Under the pieces are notes generated by a model. It was not told where the DNA came from. It ran no database searches and worked only from the letters and a program-made list of their open reading frames with translations. A stretch of 30,037 bases of DNA, from IMG/VR virus record IMGVR_UViG_3300032896_000442, positions 1 through 30,037 of that record, one strand, 5' to 3'. Source of the stretch: a virus. Position numbers and translations under genes: made by a program. This document shows, in pieces, positions 1-6,310 of the stretch. Each line of letters starts with the position of its first letter. The first letter of the stretch is position 1.

Positions 1-162
1 GCGGCGATCGACGTAATGATCAACCGGGGCCAGGTCAATGCCCGGTCCGTAGCTGGCGATGCGCGTTTGGACTACGGCGATCCGTTCAGCCGCGAAGAGG
101 CCGAACGGATCGTCTTCGGCACCAACGAGACCGGAGGAGGCGACGATGAGCCTGCCGAGTGA
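1..162 (+). CDS. C-terminal fragment of an unrecognised protein (cut by the window edge)
   Basis: Frame 1 is open from the first base and ends at TGA 160-162, giving 53 residues with the segment REEAERIVFGTNETGG and an acidic end. An internal ATG lies at base 16 but has no ribosome binding site before it, so the gene more likely begins outside the window. Its end overlaps the start of the next gene at 146 by 17 bases, and that gene's GGAGGAGG binding site lies inside this reading frame, which is typical of a coupled phage operon. No function can be assigned. Confidence 0.55.
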   Translation, partial: AAIDVMINRGQVNARSVAGDARLDYGDPFSREEAERIVFGTNETGGGDDEPAE

Positions 163-559
163 CTTCATCCCGCAAGAGGAGATCCTGCTGCGGAAGATCA
201 AGTACGCGATCGTCGGGAATCTCGGATCGTCGGTAGTCGATTCGGCGGAGCTCCGGCAGATGCAGGATCTGATGATGGACCGCATGGCCTACCGGCTGCA
301 GGTCGAGCTGCTGTCGAACGAACTCGGTCGGATCGTCTTCACCTTCCCGGCGACACCCTGGGATCACTGGAAGCGCGATTGGCTCCCGCGCCTCGGACGC
401 CTGGGTCGGTGGTATCTGCGCCGCCATCCCATTCGAGAGTCCGCGTCGGTCACCTCAGCCTCAGCGACCTTCCCGAAGGCGCACGTCGCCTATCCGAAGG
501 AGTTGGGCGAGATCCGCTTCCTGCTCCAGACCGAGCCGAACTACCGGTTGGAGCGATGA
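146..559 (+). CDS. Hypothetical phage protein with a FPATPWDHWK motif
   Basis: A 137-residue protein. The start at 146 is chosen because GGAGGAGG lies just upstream; an upstream in-frame ATG at 59 has no such site. The middle of the protein reads as an amphipathic/beta stretch followed by FTFPATPWDHWKRDWLPR, then a basic segment (LGRWYLRRHPIRE). Short proteins with a 'tFxFPAtwwdHfK' core recur among actinobacteriophage hypotheticals as far as I remember, but I know of no function for them. The stop overlaps the next start as ATGA (556-559). Function unknown. Confidence 0.75.
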   Translation: MSLPSDFIPQEEILLRKIKYAIVGNLGSSVVDSAELRQMQDLMMDRMAYRLQVELLSNELGRIVFTFPATPWDHWKRDWLPRLGRLGRWYLRRHPIRESASVTSASATFPKAHVAYPKELGEIRFLLQTEPNYRLER

Positions 560-1491
560 GCGCTCTTCGCCACAAGCAAACGCAGGTCTCGAGCACGGCG
601 CTCCACCTTCGCGAGACCGAGCGCGAAGCGATCAGGCCCGGCCAGCGGGAACTCCGCCGGCCGGTCCGGCGCCGGAAGAAGGGACGTCGGCTGCCCTTCA
701 ACTGCTCGGTCAAACGTGGCCAAGTGGCCGACGTCGACGGCGTCGTGGTCCGGGTCCGCGAGGTCCGGCAGATCGACGCCACCGAGGACCACCCCGGCGA
801 GTGGCTCATAAAACTCGAGGACGCCGAATCCTGGGCTGTCCCGAAACGAGCAGAACCCGCCCCGGTCACAGGGCCTCTCAGCGACGATCACCGTAAGCAG
901 GTCCTCGCCTTCGCAACGCATCTGGAGTTCCCTGACCCGTGCCCGGTCTCGAAAGGCGACGTGATCGAGGTGATCGAGGACGTCGAGGTCCTCATCGGCC
1001 AGGCCATCCCGGTCAGGGGCAAGGCCGCCCACAAGGTCAAGATCACCGTCCGCGATTTCCGCCCCGAGCATCTGCTGCGGCGCAGCCTGCCGGCGACCAA
1101 CACCGGCCGCATGAAGGCAATGACCAAGGCCGAGAGAGAAGCCGCCCGCCTCGACGGCGCGTACACCGATCGCCCCGAGCTGTCCCTGGGCGGCGACGAT
1201 CGCGGATCACGCACCGGATCGGCCGCGAACCTACACGGCGACAATCAATCCGCCCAAGACCCCGGGGAATCCGTCCCGCCCGGCTGGGAAGATAAAGGAG
1301 TGGCAGAGCGAGTGACCAGAATGAAGGAAGCGCAGTCCGAGGCCGAGCGAGCGAAGCGCGAGGCCGACGCCCGAGCGAAGATCGGGCGGACCTTGAAGGG
1401 CCTGAATCCCGCTCAGTCGATCGCCCTGCTCGCCTACATCGAGAAGGGCTGCCAGATGGCCGAGAGCGGCGAACTGGACGAAGCGGCATGA
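556..1491 (+). CDS. Hypothetical protein, basic N-terminus and C-terminal coiled coil
   Basis: A 311-residue protein starting at the ATG of an ATGA overlap; the frame is open further upstream but that part is antisense-like and out of register with the preceding gene. About the first 50 residues are very rich in Arg/Lys. Residues about 55-180 alternate hydrophobic and charged residues like a beta-rich domain (VADVDGVVVRVREVRQID, then VSKGDVIEVIEDVEVLIGQ). A low-complexity linker follows, then a Glu/Ala/Arg coiled coil near residues 250-285 and a short helical tail. A nucleic-acid-binding role is possible from the charge but is only a guess. It sits in an operon with genes on both sides by 4-base overlaps. 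Confidence 0.75.
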   Translation: MSALRHKQTQVSSTALHLRETEREAIRPGQRELRRPVRRRKKGRRLPFNCSVKRGQVADVDGVVVRVREVRQIDATEDHPGEWLIKLEDAESWAVPKRAEPAPVTGPLSDDHRKQVLAFATHLEFPDPCPVSKGDVIEVIEDVEVLIGQAIPVRGKAAHKVKITVRDFRPEHLLRRSLPATNTGRMKAMTKAEREAARLDGAYTDRPELSLGGDDRGSRTGSAANLHGDNQSAQDPGESVPPGWEDKGVAERVTRMKEAQSEAERAKREADARAKIGRTLKGLNPAQSIALLAYIEKGCQMAESGELDEAA

Positions 1492-1805
1492 CCGACCCGC
1501 CCGCATTTCCGGGCTCGCTCACGGGAAGAGTGTTCTTCCCGGAAACCCGCGACCCGCTTCGGTGCCCGAGGTGTGAGACGCCCTGGAAGACTCTCGGCCT
1601 CAGCACGGGCGATGATCGGGAAACCCTCGCTCACCTCGCCGCGTCGGTCCCGGGGCTCATCGGGCTGACGCCTAGAGCGTTCCCGGTTCGCGACATCACC
1701 GTGAGCTGCGTCAACGATCACCAATTCCCGATCGAGAGAATCCACCGAGACCCGGATGGCGGCGAGATCACCGGCGTCGACGTCGGCGACGAGATACGTA
1801 CCTGA
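1488..1805 (+). CDS. Hypothetical small protein with a possible zinc-binding CxxC
   Basis: A 105-residue protein that starts at the ATG of an ATGA overlap with the previous gene. It carries CPRC at residues 26-29 followed by a Trp, and another Cys followed by a His near residues 74-77 (SCVNDHQF), so a small zinc ribbon of the C-x2-C...C-x3-H kind is plausible. The second half is acidic with repeated Asp-Gly. It is the last gene before a 420-base gene-free structured stretch, so this small operon may end here. I do not recognise the family. Confidence 0.65.
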   Translation: MTDPPAFPGSLTGRVFFPETRDPLRCPRCETPWKTLGLSTGDDRETLAHLAASVPGLIGLTPRAFPVRDITVSCVNDHQFPIERIHRDPDGGEITGVDVGDEIRT

Positions 1806-2024
1806 CCGAGCAACCCTGCGGTTGCGTACCGCCGCTCGACCGTCTATTCTGCTCGGCAGTCGGATCGGGACTGCCACACACGGATGGCTCTTCCGCAGAA
1901 CTATGGGGTCATTGCCCCTTCCCTGAAACGACTCCTCAGCCTTTCGGCCTGACGCAGTAACCGCCCCGCGGTCAGGCCCATCAGCTTCACGCAAGACGCG
2001 TGCCGCGCACACGATGTGCGACCA

Positions 2025-2056
2025 CTCGGCCGACGCTTCTCCCTACGTCGGCCGAG
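2025..2056 (+). repeat. 11-bp perfect inverted repeat (hairpin)
   Basis: CTCGGCCGACG at 2025-2035 pairs perfectly with CGTCGGCCGAG at 2046-2056 around a 10-base loop. There is no T-run after it, so it is not a standard terminator. It lies nine bases before the first tRNA-like unit and may be part of the same folded RNA or a processing or regulatory stem. Confidence 0.6.
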
Positions 2057-2064
2057 GAACTTAC

Positions 2065-2131
2065 CGCTGGCAGGTTGGACCACCAAGGGTTACCGGACCC
2101 TAGGCGCGTGTTCGATTCCGCAACGTCAGCG
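2065..2131 (+). ncRNA. tRNA-like element 1 (reduced D-arm)
   Basis: Bases 2065-2071 pair with 2125-2131 over 7 bp (one G-T), like an acceptor stem. Inside are a 4-bp hairpin (2075-2078 with 2083-2086), an anticodon-like hairpin GGGT/ACCC (2087-2090 with 2097-2100) and, after five bases, the T-loop motif GTTCGATTC at 2110-2118 on a stem with one bulge (2106-2108 with 2119-2121). The order matches a tRNA, but the anticodon-like loop has six bases, the D-like arm is tiny and the T-stem is imperfect. It could be a degenerate phage tRNA, a tRNA mimic, or chance structure. Confidence 0.35.
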
Positions 2132-2149
2132 ACCCCTTCCTTCGCGAAG

Positions 2150-2214
2150 GGCAGCGCGCCAGCCAACCAACCGCACTGGAGCGGGAAGGGTTCGAGCCCC
2201 GGGGGCGCGCTGCC
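2150..2214 (+). ncRNA. tRNA-like element 2 (11-bp closing stem, no D-arm)
   Basis: Bases 2150-2160 pair perfectly with 2204-2214 over 11 bp. Inside are a 4-bp hairpin (CCGC 2171-2174 with GCGG 2181-2184, six-base loop) and a T-arm-like hairpin GGGTTCGAGCCC at 2188-2199, a common tRNA T-arm sequence. No D-arm is visible. It follows element 1 after 18 bases, which include the 12-bp palindrome CCTTCGCGAAGG (2139-2150). It ends 11 bases before the ATG of the gene at 2226, so it could also act as a translational control structure for that gene. Confidence 0.35.
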
Positions 2215-2225
2215 ACCTACTTCTC

Positions 2226-2411
2226 ATGCTGAAAAAGATCCCGATCACGGACATCCCGCCCCGGAATCCCGGCATCTACCCGGCCAACCGCATCTGCGAT
2301 CGGCCTGGCTGCGGCGCGGTTCTGTCCCGAAACAACCCGAACGATCGCTGCTGGCCTTGCCTCGGGCCAGAGAGCGGCACTGTCGAGACGAGGCCGGAGG
2401 AATCACCATGA
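2226..2411 (+). CDS. Small zinc-ribbon protein
   Basis: A 61-residue protein. Four cysteines in the pattern C-x4-C...C-x2-C (CDRPGCGAVLSRNNPNDRCWPC) form a clear zinc ribbon, a type seen in many small actinobacterial and phage proteins and usually linked to nucleic acid or protein binding. The start at ATG 2226 is chosen because the zinc ribbon and MLKKIPITDIPP begin there, while upstream sequence is the structured gene-free stretch. No good ribosome binding site is visible, and the 11-bp stem ending at 2214 would crowd the site. The stop overlaps the next start (ATGA-like, 2408-2411). Confidence 0.65.
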   Translation: MLKKIPITDIPPRNPGIYPANRICDRPGCGAVLSRNNPNDRCWPCLGPESGTVETRPEESP

Positions 2412-2854
2412 AGCAGCAATACCAAGTCGATGTGAACCTGACCGCCCAACCCATTGCTCGCGAGGAGCAGGACAAGCTCGGTCCGTACATCCCGTCGCTT
2501 CACGACGTAGAAGCCACTATCACCGTCCAGGTCGAAGCCGAGGACGGGCAGGAAGCGATCCGTGTAGGGATCGACAAGGTCCGGGACATGGTCGAGCCGC
2601 TCGAAGACGACGCGCCTGAAGGACCGACGTTCGGTCCCGAGGAACCCGAGACCTGCACCGACTCGAACGCCGAGGGTGAGGCCGAGGGCCACACCACCGG
2701 CACGATGACCCTCGACGTCGGTGACCTGGTCGCCCCGCTCGGCCAGCTCGTCATCACCACGGACACCGGACCGAACGGAGACACCACCATCACGGTCAGC
2801 CACGTGCTGCCCTTCTCGGCCGTCCCGTTCGCGTCCGCCCAGATGAGGTACTGA
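2408..2854 (+). CDS. Hypothetical acidic beta-rich protein
   Basis: A 148-residue, strongly acidic protein with a GGAGG binding site at 2397-2401. Two regions rich in alternating hydrophobic residues (about 5-50 and 100-148) flank an acidic Asp/Glu/Pro/Gly linker. The segment ATITVQVEAEDGQEAIRVG in the first half resembles the beta-alpha pattern in the next gene (2856), so the two may be distant paralogues. No family recognised. It is in operon with its neighbours. Confidence 0.65.
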   Translation: MKQQYQVDVNLTAQPIAREEQDKLGPYIPSLHDVEATITVQVEAEDGQEAIRVGIDKVRDMVEPLEDDAPEGPTFGPEEPETCTDSNAEGEAEGHTTGTMTLDVGDLVAPLGQLVITTDTGPNGDTTITVSHVLPFSAVPFASAQMRY

Positions 2855-2855
2855 G

Positions 2856-3101
2856 ATGCCGACGCATCGAGTTACGGCCCAATTCAACGTGGTCGCCCAA
2901 ACTCCCGAGGACGGAAAGCGTCCGCAGGCGTTCTACGGTGACGGCCTCACTGTTGATATCCAGCTGGACATCGAGGCAGACAACCTGACCATGGCCACAG
3001 TCAAGGCCGCGGACGAAGCGATCGACAAGGTGGCGCAGCAGCTCGGCGTCACGATCGTGACCGACGAAGCCGAGCGCCCCGAGCCCGACCAGGCGAGCTG
3101 A
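2856..3101 (+). CDS. Hypothetical small protein, possible paralogue of the gene before it
   Basis: An 81-residue protein that starts one base after the preceding stop (TGAGATG). The N-terminal half is beta-like (HRVTAQFNVVAQ) and is followed by IQLDIEADNLTMATVKAADEA, an amphipathic helix and a short acidic tail. The layout strand-strand-helix-strand is like the first half of the gene at 2408. No function assigned. Confidence 0.65.
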   Translation: MPTHRVTAQFNVVAQTPEDGKRPQAFYGDGLTVDIQLDIEADNLTMATVKAADEAIDKVAQQLGVTIVTDEAERPEPDQAS

Positions 3102-3103
3102 CC

Positions 3104-3325
3104 ATGGCCGCCGTCGACCCGGTCACCGTTCAAGTCAAGGTCGAAGTAGCTGAGGTCGAGCGCATCAAGCTCGAACCCGGCGACGTCCTGCACCTTCACT
3201 TCGAGGACCCCGTACCGATGGCCACGATCCAGGCTGCGGCGGAGCAGCTTCGCGAGATCTTCGGCGAGGGCAAGACGATGGTCACGCAGGGCAACGTCAG
3301 CACCGCCATCGTGAGGTGTCCCTGA
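3104..3325 (+). CDS. Small phage protein with LxPGDVL motif
   Basis: A 73-residue protein starting two bases after the preceding stop. The segment KLEPGDVLHLHFEDP followed by an amphipathic helix AAAEQLREIFGEGKTM and a final strand matches a layout ('LxPGDVLvlr ... lreqlxexFPgxxvlvl') that I recall in many small siphophage proteins of unknown function. It is the last gene before the second gene-free stretch. Confidence 0.7.
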   Translation: MAAVDPVTVQVKVEVAEVERIKLEPGDVLHLHFEDPVPMATIQAAAEQLREIFGEGKTMVTQGNVSTAIVRCP

Positions 3326-3352
3326 TGTTCCGGACCGGTCATACAATCTTGC

Positions 3353-3464
3353 GGGCGGCACGAAGCGGCATATGGCGTGGCCGTGGCAACCAGACAGCCG
3401 CGGGTCCAATGAGGGGTCTGGATTTCCCTCGGTCCCGCTGGGGTTCGAATCCCCCTGCCGCCCA
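3353..3464 (+). tRNA. Candidate unusual tRNA or tRNA-like RNA with long variable arm
   Basis: GGGCGGC at 3353-3359 pairs perfectly with GCCGCCC at 3457-3463, and A3360-T3456 can add an eighth pair. The T-arm is textbook: GGGG-TTCGAAT-CCCC at 3440-3454. A D-loop-like AAGCGGCATATGG lies between ACG and CGT at 3360-3378. An anticodon-like arm can be drawn at 3384-3400 (7-base loop holding CAG, which would be Leu), but position 33 would be C, not the usual U, and one stem pair is mismatched. Bases 3401-3437 fold as a very long variable arm (GCGGG/CCCGC type outer pairs, GAGGG/CCCTC inner pairs). Length is 112, above the normal 75-95. No CCA is encoded; A3464 would be the discriminator. Alternatives: an allo-tRNA-like molecule, a degenerate tRNA, or an attachment-site copy of a host tRNA 3' end. 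Confidence 0.45.
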
Positions 3465-3649
3465 TGATTCACCCCCCGTCCCCGGCTTTTTTTGAGGACG
3501 TGGGGGCTGTTGACTCCGCAGCCAGTCACTTTTCTCTCCCCGATAGCAATGGGTCGCGAGCTCTCGCACCGCCCCTCCCCGAGATTCGGCCTGTGATGCC
3601 GAATCCCTCACGGTCCTGACGGGACCTTCACCGGTCGATCGAGGTCATC
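3465..3649 (+). other. Gene-free stretch with further hairpins after the tRNA-like element
   Basis: Between the tRNA-like element and the start at 3650 there is no gene. Visible structures: 3477-3481 pairs with 3496-3500, extended by a C-run/G-run, around a loop holding seven Ts (3487-3493); GCGAG/CTCGC near 3556-3567; GATTCGGC 3583-3590 with GCCGAATC 3598-3605 (8 bp, 7-base loop); GGTCC 3612-3616 with GGACC 3622-3626. The last lies 24 bases before the start codon of the P-loop/HNH gene. I see no clear promoter. Confidence 0.45.
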
Positions 3650-4321
3650 TTGGCTCGCTCGAAAAATAATCGGCGGCGGGTCGTCCTGATCTGTGGTCCG
3701 CCGGGTGCCGGCAAGACAACGATCGCCCGAGAGATCGCCGAGATGGAAGGGCTTCGACTCTTCGATCGTGACGACCCCGAGTGGGTGTCTGAGAAGCAGT
3801 TCACCACGGCTCTTCGCGAGGTTGGTCAGAGCCGATCGGCAAGGGCTGTCGTTATCCGGTCCGGCGCAACGCGGTCCGCCCGCGGCCGGGCAGTGAAGAT
3901 GATCCGGCCGGACCTGGTCCGCATTGTGGACACACCCTTGACCGTGTGCGTCGATCGAATCCGCCAACGGGCACGGCCGGGGAACATGCGTCGGGAGATG
4001 GCCGCCGCCGAGAAATGGTGGCGAACCTTTGAGCCCGGCGAGCCGATCGCACCGCCACCGAAGATGAAGACCGCCGGCACCGCGGCGCGAGGGTACGGCA
4101 GCCGGCATCAGAAGCTCCGCGACCAGTGGGCTCCGAAGGTTGCCGCTGGCGTCGTGAACTGTGCCCGGTGCGGCGAGCCGATTCCGCCCGACGCCAAGTG
4201 GGACCTGGGCCACGTCGACGGTGACCGCACCCGATACCAGGGACCGGAGCATCGTCGCTGTAACCGGGCGACCGCGGGCAGGCGCAAGGAGAAGAAACCG
4301 GGCCGATCGCGGGAGTGGTGA
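3650..4321 (+). CDS. P-loop NTPase/kinase-like domain fused to HNH endonuclease
   Basis: A 223-residue protein with TTG start (GAGGTC a few bases upstream). Residues 11-24 are a Walker A (VVLICGPPGAGKTT), followed by a kinase-like fold with FDRDDP at 39-43, a strand ending VDTP at 93-96 and an Arg-rich helix after it, as in AAA_33/shikimate-kinase-like proteins. Residues 149-206 are an HNH nuclease: CxxC at 171-174, DLGH at 185-188 (catalytic His 188), and EHRRCN at 200-205 completing the zinc site. HNH proteins beside terminase are known to work with it in HK97-like phages. The fused N-terminal NTPase is less usual; it may power or regulate cleavage. The stop is directly followed by the small terminase start. 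Confidence 0.85.
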   Translation: MARSKNNRRRVVLICGPPGAGKTTIAREIAEMEGLRLFDRDDPEWVSEKQFTTALREVGQSRSARAVVIRSGATRSARGRAVKMIRPDLVRIVDTPLTVCVDRIRQRARPGNMRREMAAAEKWWRTFEPGEPIAPPPKMKTAGTAARGYGSRHQKLRDQWAPKVAAGVVNCARCGEPIPPDAKWDLGHVDGDRTRYQGPEHRRCNRATAGRRKEKKPGRSREW

Positions 4322-4687
4322 ATGACCGTCAAAGAACTGAAAGCTGAGGCGAAGCGGCGAGGGATCACCCTTCCGTCGCGAGCCAAGAAGGCCGAGATCG
4401 AAGAGCTGCTCGGCATCGGCGTCGAGCGCACGGTCGTCGCCGGTGTCGAGCGCGACCTGGCGGAACTCGCCAAGCGCGCCCCGGCTCTGCTGAATACCGC
4501 GCTCGCCGCAACTGCACTCGAGTTGGCCAAGCAGCTGGACAGCAAAACGAACTCGGCCACGTCGAAGTCGATGTGTGCGAAGTCGCTCACCGAGACCATG
4601 GACCGGCTCGACGAACTGGCTCCGCCGAAGAAGGAAGGCGACCGACTTGATGCTCTCGCGGCTCGACACGCTGATCGGCGCACGTAA
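4322..4687 (+). CDS. Terminase small subunit with N-terminal SAP-like domain
   Basis: A 121-residue protein starting immediately after the HNH gene stop. Residues 1-30 (VKELKAEAKRRGITLPSRAK, then EIEELL) look like a SAP/Rho-N-type helix-extended loop-helix DNA-binding motif. The C-terminal half (SATSKSMCAKSLTETMDRLD, then LAPP and DRLDALAARHADRR) matches actinophage small terminases, which recognise phage DNA and hand it to the large subunit. It overlaps the large terminase by 38 bases, which supports coupled translation. Confidence 0.8.
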   Translation: MTVKELKAEAKRRGITLPSRAKKAEIEELLGIGVERTVVAGVERDLAELAKRAPALLNTALAATALELAKQLDSKTNSATSKSMCAKSLTETMDRLDELAPPKKEGDRLDALAARHADRRT

Positions 4688-6119
4688 GCCCCGGATTCGC
4701 CAGATCCCCGAACGCGCCGTCAGCATGTCCACCGGAGATGCGGCGGTCGAACTTGCGGAGATCGCCGGCCTAAACCTCGATCCCTGGGAGCAGGATGTTC
4801 TCCGGGAATCGCTCGGGGAGACCCCGGAGCGGAAGTGGGCGGCCTTCGAAGTCGGAATCGTCTGTGCGCGCCAGAACGGGAAGACCGAGATCCTGATCGC
4901 CCGGATGCTCGCCGGCCTCTTCCTGCTCGAAGAGCGGCTCATCATCTTCTCCGCCCATCAGTTCGACACCGCGCTCGAAGCGTTCCAACGACTCCAGGAC
5001 GTGATCGAGGCGGTCCCGGAGTTCTCGGCCCGGGTCGCGAAGATCACCATCGCGAACGGTAAAGAGGGCATCACCCTGAAGTCCGGCCAGAAGGTGAAGT
5101 TCAAGGCCCGCACGAAGAAGGGCGGCCGCGGGTTCACGGCCGATTGCCTGATCTACGACGAGGCGATGGACCTTCCCGATAACGCCCACGGCTCGACCCT
5201 CCCGACCCTTTCCGCCCGACCGAACCCGCAGGTTTGGTACGCAGCCTCGGCCGTCGATCAGTGGCAGCATGAGAACGGGATCGTCCTCACCCGCATTCGC
5301 GATCGAGCCATCGAGGGCGACGACGACGCACTGGCCTACTTCGAGTGGTCGATCGACGCCGAGAATCCCGAGGAAGTCACGGCGACGATCGCCACCGACC
5401 CGCTGAACTGGGCCGAAGCGAACCCCGCGCTCGGCATCCGGATCTCTACGGAACACGTTGCTCGCGAGCAGCGAGCGATGGGAAACCGCGAGTTCGCGGT
5501 CGAACGGCTTGGCGTGGGCGACTGGCCGCGCACCGATGGTCTGGCCGAAACGGTCCTCGACACCGGTGCCTGGGCTGAACTTCTCGATGTCGATTCTCAG
5601 ATGCTCGATCCGGTCTATCTCGCCTGGGACACCACCCCCGACCGGTACATGACCGCGATTGCTGCGGCCGGGAAGCGCGAGGACGACCTATGGCACGTCG
5701 AGGTCATCCGACACAAACGCGGTTCCGGATGGCTCGCCGCTGACCTGGCCGAACTCGTCAAGGCCCACAAGCCGTCCGGTGTCGGGGCCGACAAGGGCTC
5801 GCCTGCCGGTGTGCTGATCTCCGATGTGAACGACATGCTGTCGATCGAGGTCGAAGAGTTCAACGGTCGCGACTACGCGAACGCCTGCGGCATGTTCTTC
5901 GACGCTGTCGCGGACCGAACCCTTCGCCACCCCGGCTCCCCCGAACTTGACGACGCGGTCTCCGTTGCTACGAAGCGATCGCTCGGAGAAGCCTGGGCCT
6001 GGGCCAGGCAGTCCGGCGATATCTCCCCTCTTGTCGCCGCCAGTCTCGCTCTCTGGGGAGCCCGAAATGCCGAAGGAGCGTCCGTCTACGAAGACCGCGG
6101 CGTGATCGTCCTCGACTGA
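4650..6119 (+). CDS. Terminase large subunit
   Basis: A 489-residue DNA packaging motor with nuclease. Start ATG 4650 is chosen for AAGGAAGG at 4629-4636; an upstream in-frame ATG at 4575 lies deep in the small subunit gene. The ATPase has a Walker A variant ARQNGKTE at residues 73-80 and Walker B LIYDEA at 167-172. The C-terminal RNase H-like nuclease shows acidic residues at D327 (LAWDTTPD), D381 (GADKGS) and D434/D435 (ELDDAVSVA), in the usual order. Length fits HK97-type large terminases. It cuts concatemeric or circular phage DNA and pumps it into the prohead through the portal encoded downstream. Confidence 0.95.
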   Translation: MLSRLDTLIGARKPRIRQIPERAVSMSTGDAAVELAEIAGLNLDPWEQDVLRESLGETPERKWAAFEVGIVCARQNGKTEILIARMLAGLFLLEERLIIFSAHQFDTALEAFQRLQDVIEAVPEFSARVAKITIANGKEGITLKSGQKVKFKARTKKGGRGFTADCLIYDEAMDLPDNAHGSTLPTLSARPNPQVWYAASAVDQWQHENGIVLTRIRDRAIEGDDDALAYFEWSIDAENPEEVTATIATDPLNWAEANPALGIRISTEHVAREQRAMGNREFAVERLGVGDWPRTDGLAETVLDTGAWAELLDVDSQMLDPVYLAWDTTPDRYMTAIAAAGKREDDLWHVEVIRHKRGSGWLAADLAELVKAHKPSGVGADKGSPAGVLISDVNDMLSIEVEEFNGRDYANACGMFFDAVADRTLRHPGSPELDDAVSVATKRSLGEAWAWARQSGDISPLVAASLALWGARNAEGASVYEDRGVIVLD

Positions 6120-6142
6120 TTTCACAGATCGGAGCACCACCT

Positions 6143-6310
6143 ATGACGTACATCTTCCTCGGCGGGCTCGCCGCGATCGTCGCCGGCATCGCCATGATCA
6201 CCATCCCCGGTGCGCTCATCATCGGCGGAGCAATGGCTGCGGCCGTCGCGTATCTCAGCGAGCGCGAGAAGCTTATGAAGAGGTCCGCCGCGATGGACGG
6301 CACTCAGTGA
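6143..6310 (+). CDS. Tiny membrane protein with two hydrophobic helices
   Basis: A 55-residue reading frame between terminase and portal. Residues 3-20 and 22-36 are hydrophobic (IFLGGLAAIVAGIAMI, then a Pro-Gly turn and ALIIGGAMAAAVAYL), followed by a charged tail SEREKLMKR. Its stop overlaps the portal GTG start as GTGA (6307-6310), a strong sign of a real coupled gene. GGAG lies ten bases ahead of the ATG. Function unknown; a membrane hairpin in this position could act in DNA injection, superinfection immunity or simply be a carried gene. Confidence 0.7.
   Translation: MTYIFLGGLAAIVAGIAMITIPGALIIGGAMAAAVAYLSEREKLMKRSAAMDGTQ

Larger units (their letters stand above)
1806..2225 (+). other. 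Gene-free stretch with dense RNA-like hairpins
   Basis: No convincing gene lies here; frames that cross it give Arg/Pro-rich shadow translations. Perfect stems I can see: 1810-1814 with 1821-1825; 1855-1861 with 1869-1875 (7 bp, 7-base loop); 1905-1908 with 1915-1918; 1946-1953 with 1971-1978 (8 bp); 2006-2011 with 2015-2020 (6 bp, 3-base loop); 2025-2035 with 2046-2056 (11 bp). Two tRNA-like units follow at 2065-2131 and 2150-2214. The density of clean stems suggests a structured transcript, degenerate tRNA cluster or leader RNA. Strand is assumed from the genes around it. Confidence 0.5.

Noticed and set aside
2065-2214. Ordinary tRNA genes
   Set aside because: The outer stems and T-loops fit, but anticodon loops have six bases and D-arms are missing or tiny, so they are reported only as tRNA-like.
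3436-3464. Phage attachment core (tRNA 3' end copy)
   Set aside because: A matching 5' acceptor half and D-loop-like sequence lie upstream, and the integrase is not adjacent in this window; kept only as an alternative.
3608-4945. 445-residue minus-strand open frame across the HNH and terminase genes
   Set aside because: It covers three well-supported + strand genes with clear motifs; its translation has shadow composition.
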